Assembly (NCBI GenBank): GCA_033398695.1
Contig: CM065802.1
Location: forward strand, 145,128,096-145,192,095
DNA: 64,000 nucleotides
Source of the DNA: Orobanche coerulescens
Taxonomy: Eukaryota > Streptophyta > Magnoliopsida > Lamiales > Orobanchaceae
Direction of reading: 5' to 3'
Part shown: positions 56,568 through 64,000 of the stretch, piece by piece
Numbering within the stretch: the stretch's first letter is position 1
How the letters are laid out: each line of letters begins with the position of its first letter
Notes under the pieces: generated by a model
The model's input: the letters and a program-made list of their open reading frames with translations, nothing else
Told to the model about the DNA's origin: nothing
Databases searched by the model: none
Translations under genes and position numbers: made by a program

Positions 56568-57393
56568 AAGTCAAAGTACATATATCAATAAGGTACTGAA
56601 ATGGTTCAGTATGCTTAATATTAAGAAAGGGTTCTTACCTATGTCACATGGCATATAGCTCAGTAAAACTCAAAGTCCTTGTTCAAAGGAAGAGAGAGAT
56701 AGAATGAGCTTGATACCTTATGCTTAGGCTATAGGATCTATCATGTATTCCATGATATGTACTAGACCGGATGTATCATTTGCATTGAATGCAACCAGCG
56801 AATACCAGTCTGACCCTGGTGAGGCTCACTGGACCGTAGTCAAAAGCATACTTAAGTACTTGAGAAGGACTAAAGATATGTTCTTGATATATGGTGGTCA
56901 AGATAGTGATTTGGTTAATGGCTATGTCGATGCCAGTTTTGAGACAGACCAAGATGACTCAAAATCGCAGTCTGGATAAATATTTTGCTTGAATGGTGGT
57001 GCTGTTAGCTGGAAGAGTTCCAAACAACCAACCACAGCTGATTCTATAACGGAAGCTGAGTACATAGTCGCTTAGGAAGCAGCTAAAGAAGCTATTAGGA
57101 TGAGGTAGTTCATTGGTGAACTGGATGTGGTTCCTAGCATTGTTGATCCATTAAATTTGCACTGTGATAACAATGGAGCTATTGAACAAGCTTAAGAACT
57201 AAGATCACAACAAGCATCCAAACACGTAATTAGAAAGTTTCACCTCATTCGAGAGATTATCACTCGTGGCGATGTGAAGATATGCAAAGTTCACACAGAT
57301 AATAACATAGCGGATCCTTTAACCAAGCCGCTTTCTCAACCGAAGAATGATGGTCATATAAAGGCTACGGGTCTTCAGTTTATGTTTGTATAG
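56568..57393 (+). pseudogene. Element F reverse transcriptase C-terminus and RNase H
   Basis: The frame begins inside RT (KYINKVLKWF), passes MYSMICTRPDVSFALNATSEYQ at 56743, then the RNase H strings LNGGAVSWKSSKQPTTADS, EAEYIVA, LHCDNNGAIEQA and HLIREIITRGDVKICKVHT, and ends NIADPLTKPLSQP near 57330. At least five in-frame stops are present (for example TAA after KSQSG at 56979, TAG after EYIVA near 57075). RNase H removes the RNA template strand during reverse transcription. It is a clear relic. Confidence 0.85.
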
Positions 57394-57400
57394 GACTAAG

Positions 57401-57414
57401 AGCAAGTGGGAGAT
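57401..57414 (+). other. Polypurine tract of F
   Basis: AGCAAGTGGGAGAT directly precedes TGTTAGTATTATAC, the same form as in C1. Confidence 0.85.
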
Positions 57415-59002
57415 TGTTAGTATTATACTCTAAGCCTACTATTTAATAATATATTGTGGAGACATTTATTATTATAATATTGATTATATTATTGAATTAA
57501 TATTATGCTTAAGATCATCAAGTATGTGACTTGATAGTAAGCCTCGCTAAAGCATTAAAGAATATTTATTCTAGATATCCCTAGTAATATGATTACTAGT
57601 ATGATAATGATACGATGGCTATGTTTTACTGGTCATGAACATGAGATGTTATATCACGTCATAGATACATGTAGAGACATAGTATGGGATATGACCTAAC
57701 AAAGAGAATTATATATGGATTAAGGTATTATAATTCCTCTAATTGTTATATATTATTTAAGTTCTTATTACCTAAAGACATTATAGTTTCCTACATAATG
57801 AGTATCGTATTTTAACAATACAAACGTCTTCTGTAACAAAGGACCATACAGTTTGTGATTGGATACGGTACGATTTATGCAGAGGGAAGTAGTTTGTCCA
57901 GAGGGGACTTGTCCCTCCTATAAAATGGAGAAGATATCCATGGGCCCTTGATAATTTAAATTGTTTAAATGCATGACCATGCTCAAATTGATCAATAAAG
58001 AGTTATTGATAAATATTTGAATTGGACAATTGTAACTTGAGATCAAGAATATTAATTAAGCTATATAAGGTCGACTTATCCATGCCTTATGCTTAATTCG
58101 GATATCGCGCGACAAGAAATTAAATATTATATAGTAACGGGATTTCGTTCGTGCCATCAAATTAATTCTTTTAATGCGGGTAGTCATAATGTCTAGCTAG
58201 AGGCCCCTTATGATTTATGAGTCATAAAATTGTTTTATACTCATTGCCGTATTAAATAGAACCTACAGGGTCACACACTTAAACAAGCAGAGGAGATATT
58301 TTGTTCTGGTTGATTATGGTTGGTGAAAGGGTTGGTGAACCTTTAGCCATGTAGAGGGCTATATAATAGTGTCTTGTGATAGCCCTCACACTTGACCACA
58401 CACAAGAGAAAACATTATTTGTGTAGAGAGAATAAAAAATCTGATTTTGATATTTCTCTCTCAAAAGTCTTGAAGATAATATTCAGGGAGTTGAATAACC
58501 AAAAGGATCAAGAATATATCTTCATATCTTTGTAGATTGATTCTTTGATCAAGAAAATAATTTAGAATACTCATTTAATCTTCATCTTATCTTGTGAGTT
58601 TGATCTTTAATAACATATTGTATAAGATTCATAGTTGTTATTTTAGATCAAAGTTCAAGAACATTTGAATAAAATTCTTGGTGTTCTTGTTCTTACCATA
58701 ATCAAGAACATACCTATATTCAAATTGATTTAAGTGAAATCTTTATTGAATCGAAGCTAGCCATCCGTTAGACGCTCGGTACTTGTTCGTTGTGTGGATA
58801 CTATAGAGGATGCTCGCTTCTTGCAATGTCTCTAGAAGGCTCGATCGAAAACATGATACAAGAGGTAACAATCTTGTTCTTCGTACTTTGATAATATGCT
58901 TGGATCCTTGGAGGGTTTTTACATATTATATTTATACTTCCGCTGCACTATTTCGATATATGATGAGATCATAAATCTTATTAGTTCGATAAAAACCTAA
59001 CA
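57415..59002 (+). repeat. 3' LTR of F
   Basis: 1,588 bp, TGTTAGTATT...AAACCTAACA, with 6-bp terminal inverted repeats. A TATAAAAT box is at 57919-57926. The right flank begins ATTAT at 59003. Confidence 0.85.
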
Positions 59003-59630
59003 ATTATGTGGTGGGGTTTTTCAACAAAAGTGGGTAACGAGAACTAAAATTCTCAATTGGCGTTGGTGGCCGAGTGATTGTGTTTCTTTTTAAAAGTAAA
59101 TAATTCATTTTATCTCCCACATTTGAAAATTATTAGATTTGGGTGTTCACATTAATTATGCCTTTTACTTGAGATATGAATATTATTAATTATGTCAATG
59201 ATTTACAGTCAATCTCCAAATATTGTTGTTCAAAGAAACATGAATACGGTGGCGTCGAGGGCCTCAGTAATTATTTACTTCGGGTGGTCGTCTATATAAC
59301 TAATTCCCTCGGCCTCCTTATACGTCTTAGACCATTATCAGCATTTAGACCTTTAACCATCGCCATGACATTTGGTTCGATGATGTTGCCTTAGGCTTTA
59401 TGTCGGACCATCATTATAACTTCTGGACTTCGAGCTTTTGTTCTCATACTTGGTTATGTGATACCTTATGTCTTATATGGGGCCAATATGTCCTTAGTTG
59501 TGAGTCTATACATAGATAATACCATATCACGACTATACCCTTATTCTACGACTCAATCACCTTAGGATCACTCTACCCTTCGAATCAACAAACTAGAAAA
59601 CAACAGTAGCTTATGTTTAGTAGAGTAGAA
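59003..59630. other. Unassigned flank between element F and LTR D2
   Basis: About 630 bp with no LTR ends, retroelement protein or repeat that I recognise. The 72-codon forward frame at 59176-59394 has no family resemblance. The last bases (GAGTAGAA before TGTAACACC) could be a polypurine tract, in which case D2 is a 3' LTR. Confidence 0.4.
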
Positions 59631-60349
59631 TGTAACACCCAAGATTTTTTGTTCCACTTATCTTGAGTTATTTGTCGTTTTGCATCGGGTATTTTCCTGA
59701 TGATGATTAATTGGAATAGTTTTGACGTTGTGTAATGGTTGTTGCTATCTGTTTCATCGTGTGATTATTTTGCCCTTGGATCGTTAGTACTTTGTTGCGT
59801 AGTGGTTGTTGATATCACGTTTCATCGTGTGATTATTTTCCCCATGGATCGTTAGCACTTTGTTGCGTGTTGCATAATTGTTATTGTTGTCGTGGAGTTT
59901 CATGGTTGTATCGAGTTCTTAGAGTAGCTCTACTGCCTGTACTGGACGTGTAGCGCATGCTAAGTAGTGAGTTAGCGCATGATATTCAATTGCATTCGTG
60001 CACGATAACGTATTAGTTAGTGCAAGCTATGGGGCCGAGACAGGAAATCTAGAATTTGAGACACATTAGTGCACACTAATGTTAGCAATAGCTCACGCTA
60101 AGTGCGCAGTATATATACGTGTGGACAATAGTATTTTGGCACTTTTCGCAATATTATACCTAAACTAATGAAGGAGCAAGAGAGAGGCTACTTGGTGCAA
60201 TCCTTCATAATCTATCATCTAGATAGACGAAAATCAAGAGGGGAAGAAAAGGGGATTTCGTGAGTGCAGAAATTCATCCGCACAATGAAGTTTCATATGC
60301 GCTCTATAAAAATACAACCATCGGATATATTTAACATTTCAACAGTAAG
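59631..60349 (+). repeat. LTR D2, 5' part (cut by GC)
   Basis: It starts TGTAACACCCAAG, carries degenerate TAGCGCATGCTA palindromes (59949-60102), a TATATATA box (60110-60117) and the start of the transcribed part, then is broken at 60350 by the GC LTR. It is related to D1 (same motif class, same GCAG-TATA context). The flank GTAAG (60345-60349) would be one copy of the GC target duplication. Confidence 0.75.
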
Positions 60350-60908
60350 TGTAACACCCCGAGATATTCAGAATATATTACAGCACCGTGGACCCCTAGA
60401 TGGGACCCACCAGGCTACAACAAGAAAACACCACTCGACTAACCATCTCGGTTAGCGAGGACACACAATTAAATAATACAACATATAAAGATATGCCCGG
60501 AGCAACCGGCGTAATAAGCATCAACCGACAAAGTAGCAATTTAAAGTAATACAAAACGGAGTTCGAAATGAAAAGCCTAAGTACTCGCGAGTACAATCTA
60601 TAAGTTTATAAATGTGGGAACAACCATATCGAAGTGGACAAAAGAAATACGAAGACCCAAATGCACATGTCAACGACCCTGGCCAACATCCTCGTACTGT
60701 CCCAGCGCCCACTCGTCCGGCAAAACATAACCTGAAATCCATAACAAGAATTTCCCCAAAACGGGTCCCCAAAGGGGTTAGCAATTACGCTAGTACAAGT
60801 AATCAAGGCAAACCAATCACTTACAAATTTCATAGTACAATGCACCAAATCATTTCAAAAGCCAAAACTAGACATGTCTTTTCCGGAAACAAACAGTCAA
60901 ACAATTTG

Positions 60909-61140
60909 CCTAGGACCGGGACGAAGCCACAAATACCACCCGAGGCCTCTAAGGACCCTCTCGAGCTGGCCATTTCATAATACAAATCACGCACAGGCAT
61001 CGCCTAGGACCAGGATGCCACCATGAATCCCACCCGAGGCCTCTAAGGACCCTCCCAGGCTGGCTAGCGAAACAAACTCGTGAATCCAGAGTGAAGTCAT
61101 AGATTCCCCCGAGGCCCCGTCGGACCCTCCCAGGGTGAGC
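60909..61140. repeat. Three-copy ~60-bp repeat in the GC LTR
   Basis: Copies at 60909-60970, 61003-61074 and 61084-61140 share CCTAGGACC, CCCGAGGCC and GGACCCTC. The first two are closest; the third is partial. Confidence 0.85.
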
Positions 61141-61742
61141 AAAGCATACACAATATACATTACCATTTCACGTTAATCATAAAGGTTTCCAAAAATACTT
61201 GCCTTGAATAATTGATGACGCAATGAATGGAAAGGAAAATCACCGACGAATGCTAAGAATCAACGGAACCGAACCTAACAATTCGAAGAACATAATCACA
61301 ATCAACTCTAGATGAATATGGAAATGGAATACACCCGAAAACCCGCCTACGATTCATGTACATTCATATAAAAATAACGAGGGCAGACCACAGCCGAACC
61401 CTCTCGAATACGTAACAACCACGAAGTATACCATGAATCCGAAGGAAAACCAATGATATCAATAAGATTAATCATACTCATCATGAATTAACCGACAAAA
61501 CGAGACGAATCGGATGAAAATCCCAAAACCCCCAATTTATCCAAAAGTAGGGTTCTAAGAGATTTACCTTGGATTAGGATGAAAGATTCGTGTTGATGTT
61601 GTTATTATACACCAAGAACTCAAGGAAGTTGATGGTTGAGATGATTGGAGGAAGAAAATCGCCAAGAAATCGCCCGAAATCACCACAGCCGCAGAGAGGA
61701 AGAAGAAATGAGAAAATACGTTCATCTCGGTCAACTCCCTGG

Positions 61743-61750
61743 TTTATATA
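61743..61750 (-). promoter_or_regulatory. TATA box of the GC LTR (TATATAAA)
   Basis: TATATAAA on the minus strand lies 11 bp after the last palindrome of the array. Confidence 0.65.
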
Positions 61751-61761
61751 GCCAGGGAGTG

Positions 61762-62204
61762 TTAGCGCGCGCTAATCCTCAAAGTTAGCGTGCGCTAACG
61801 GGACAAAACTCCAGTCCATACAGTTAGCGTCCCAGTCCAGTAGCCAGAATTCTGGACGTTAGCGTGCGCTACTCTAAACGTAGCGTGCGCTAATAGGCTC
61901 TCAGTAGCGCGCGCTATCGGCCAAACGTAGCGTGCTCTACCTGGACTTCAGTCGAGTCCAGAAGTGAACTGCAGTACACACCTGATCCAGTTAGCGCGCG
62001 CTACCGGCCAAACGTAGCGTGCGCTAAAAGCGTATCAGTAGTGCGCGCTATCGGCCATAGCGTGCACTACCTGGGCACCCGCCAGACTCCAGTGACAAAT
62101 TGTACAGTACTGAGCAGTCACGCTAGCGCGCACTACGAAGCAGACGTAGCGTGCGCTACTAAGGGACATCTAGCGTGCGCTATGCAGAAAAGATAGCGTG
62201 CGCT
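61762..62204. repeat. Dense array of TAGCGYGCGCTA palindromes in the GC LTR U3
   Basis: About 15 copies of TTAGCGCGCGCTAA, TAGCGTGCGCTA and variants lie in 443 bp, spaced 15-50 bp apart. It is the densest array in the window. Confidence 0.92.
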
Positions 62205-62410
62205 GGGTACGGAATATAAACTGTCCAAAACACCGGAAAATGAACGAAACATCAAATGGAACATCTTAAAACGTATAATAACATAGAATGGACCCACGGC
62301 AACCCCGAAATGGCAGTTCCGCATAACAATTACGAGAATCAGATCAATAGATGACGGAAGAAATACACTGAAAATGAAAATACCGGGAAAAGAAAAATGC
62401 GGATATTACA

Positions 62411-62424
62411 TTCTACCCCTCTAA
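62411..62424 (-). other. Polypurine tract of GC
   Basis: TTAGAGGGGTAGAA on the minus strand abuts the LTR start TGTAATATCC. Confidence 0.85.
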
Positions 62425-62445
62425 AAATAAGTTTCGTCCCGAAAC

Positions 62446-64000
62446 TTAAGAAACAAACAACTCAGGGTACTTAGCACGCATGCTATCCTCGGTTTCCCAA
62501 GTTGCCTCCTCGACGCCATGTCTCGACCACTGCACCGTGACCAAAGGGGTGGTCTTATGCCTCAGTCGTTTCTCGCGATGTTCCAAAATCTTCAAGGGAC
62601 GCTCCCCAAAAGTAATATCCTCGGCGACATCAATCACACCATAATCGATGACGTGACTAGGATCTGGGACATATTTCCTCAGCTGGGAAACATGAAAAAC
62701 GCTATGAACATGACTCAAGGCCGGGGGTAACGCCAAACGGTATGCCAACCCACCGACTTGCTCGAGAATCTCGAAGGGCCCAATAAATCTCAGACTCAAC
62801 TTCCCCTTTTTCTCGAAATGGAAAACTCCTCTCGTCGGCGACACCTTTAGCAAAACGTGGTCTCCCACCTCGAATTCTAAAGGTCGACGACGGACATCGG
62901 CATATGACTTCTGTCGACTCTGGGCAGTCAACATCCGTTCCCGAATTAATTCTATCTTCCGCCTCGTCTCTAAAGCGATATCCTGCTCGGTCCCGACCAA
63001 ATCAAACGCCTCATTCCAACAAATCGGTGATCGACAACGCTGCCCATAAAGTGCCTCATACGGTGCCTCATACGTGCCAACTATTGTTGTACGTGAATTC
63101 GATCAATGGAAAATGCTCCTCCCAGTCATTGCTCCAATCAAGAGCACAAGCACGCAACATATTCTCAAATGTCTGGATAGTGCGTTCCGACTGTCCATCT
63201 GACTGGGGATGAAAAGAGGTACTCAAACGCAAACGAGTACCCAACACCTTATGCACCGCCTGCCAAAAGTGCGATACAAAATGGCCATCACGATCCGAAA
63301 CAATAGACTTCGGAGTACCGTGAAGCCTCACAATCTGTGCGATAAACACACGAGCCAACTTCTCCGGGCCCCAAGTGTCCTTGATGCCCAGAAAATGTGC
63401 CGACTTGGTCAGACGATCAACAATCACCCAGACCATATTCATGCCTGACCTCGATCTCGGCAAACTCGTAATGAAATCCATCGATATATCTTCCCATTTC
63501 CATTCCGGAACAGGAAGTGGCTACAATAACCCGGTCGGTCGCTGATGCTCGATTTTGACCTGCTGACAAGTCAAACATCTCGCTACAAACTGTGCGACCT
63601 CCTCCTTCATATCATTCCACCAAAAATTCCTTCTCAGGTCCTTGTACATCTTACTCGAACCAGGATGAATGGAGTAAGGTGTAGCATGGGCCTCGCGCAG
63701 AATACTCTGTCTCAACTCTGAGTCATTCGGTACACAAAGCCGACTCTGGAATCTCAAAACACCATCCTCGTGAATCACAAACCCAGGAGACTTTCCCTTA
63801 AGAACGTTCTCTCGGATTTGAGTAATCATCGGATCCTCCAACTGCTTCATCTTAATTTCGTCGATCAAGGACGACGAAATCTCTAAAGCACAAAGTTGCC
63901 CGATAGCTCCAGGCAACAAAACCTCAACATCTAACTCGATCAAAACTCGTCGAAGCTCAGACTGAGATGTAAGGATCTCAAGCGTTCGCAACGCAACCGG
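62446..64000 (-). pseudogene. GC integrase, GPY/F module and chromodomain (C-terminal Pol)
   Basis: The minus-strand frame enters from the right edge. It shows the integrase HHCC zinc site (HATPYSIHPGSSKMYKD, then CLTCQQVKIEH, 63991-63521), TAG at 63518-63520, then the catalytic core (MDFITSLPRSR, VSDRDGHFVSHF, SDGQSERTIQTFENM, 63481-63068). A small local duplication (GTGCCTCATACG twice at 63050-63074) and loss then shift the frame. The last part (63000-62446) carries LSLRFIGPFEIL (GPY/F) and a chromodomain ending VQWSRHGVEEATWETEDSM, with a normal stop after YPELFVS. It integrates element cDNA; the chromodomain is thought to bias targets towards heterochromatin. One stop and one frameshift are visible, so this part is only mildly decayed. 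Confidence 0.88.

Larger units (their letters stand above)
56568..59002 (+). mobile_element. Ty1/copia element F, 3' end
   Basis: On the plus strand: the end of RT/RNase H (56568-57393), polypurine tract (57401-57414) and 3' LTR (57415-59002). The 5' side is cut by LTR D1. It differs from C1 and the Sireviruses in sequence, but the RNase H is of the same general Tork-like type as C1. Confidence 0.85.
60350..62410 (-). repeat. 3' LTR of GC
   Basis: 2,061 bp, TGTAATATCCGC...CGGGGTGTTACA on the minus strand. In transcription order it holds about 15 GCGCGCGCTA-type palindromes (62204-61762), a TATATAAA box (61750-61743), a three-copy repeat (61140-60909) and the U5 hairpin (60410-60388). The first bases TGTAATATCCGCA are the same as in GB, although the rest differs. 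Confidence 0.88.
60350..64000 (-). mobile_element. Chromovirus element GC, 3' end (right-truncated by window)
   Basis: On the minus strand: integrase and chromodomain (64000 to 62446), polypurine tract (62424-62411) and 3' LTR (62410-60350). It continues beyond the right edge. Same clade as GA and GE by integrase and chromodomain, but a distinct family by LTR. Confidence 0.88.

Overview
This window is a block of plant nuclear heterochromatin built almost entirely from nested LTR retrotransposons. The lineages are plant-typical: Ty1/copia Sirevirus (SIRE-like), other Ty1/copia (Tork/TAR-like), Ty3/gypsy Athila/Tat with a tRNA-Asp primer site, and Ty3/gypsy chromovirus (Tekay/Del-like) with a C-terminal chromodomain and tRNA-iMet primer sites. 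I found no host protein gene, tRNA, rRNA or CRISPR. The species cannot be named from this sequence; a dicot with a large, repeat-rich genome fits. Most retroelement reading frames carry stops and frameshifts, so most coding entries are pseudogenes.

Layout, left to right. 1-1874 (-): 5' LTR and gag start of an Athila/Tat-like element that runs off the left edge. 1875-9686 (-): Sirevirus S1 (3' accessory ORF fragment, pol, gag, PBS, 5' LTR), broken by the Athila-like insertion. 9687-9780 plus 19403-21956 (-): a long decayed ORF (ORF3) of the putative plant transposon protein type, between S1 and S2. 9781-19402 (-): a full-length copia element (C1) inserted in ORF3 with a perfect 5-bp TGAAT duplication. 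21957-28983 (-): Sirevirus S2 (3' LTR, long accessory ORF, pol 3' half). 28984-38880 (+): Tekay-like gypsy element GA, arranged LTR-internal-LTR-partial internal. 38881-43987 (-): gypsy element GB (gag, leader, 5' LTR). 43988-44468 and 53755-56567 (+): one LTR (D1) split by 44469-53754 (+), the full-length gypsy element GE with a CTTTG duplication. 56568-59002 (+): 3' end of copia element F. 59003-59630: unassigned. 59631-60349 (+): start of a D-type LTR (D2), interrupted by 60350-64000 (-), the 3' LTR and integrase/chromodomain end of gypsy element GC, which runs off the right edge.

The relative order of some insertions is readable. C1 is younger than ORF3; the Athila-like element is younger than S1; GA is younger than S2; GE and GB are younger than D1; D1 is younger than F; GC is younger than D2.

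The most notable features are shared by the LTRs rather than found in the genes. Several LTR families carry arrays of short CG-rich palindromes immediately upstream of the TATA box. Each chromovirus LTR family examined has two or three copies of a family-specific repeat in the R/U5 interval. Five gypsy LTR families end in a hairpin whose stem is kept while its bases change. These look like common cis-architecture under constraint. Premature stops in GA and GE are mostly C-to-T changes at CAG, CAA and CGA codons, as expected from deamination of methylated cytosine.
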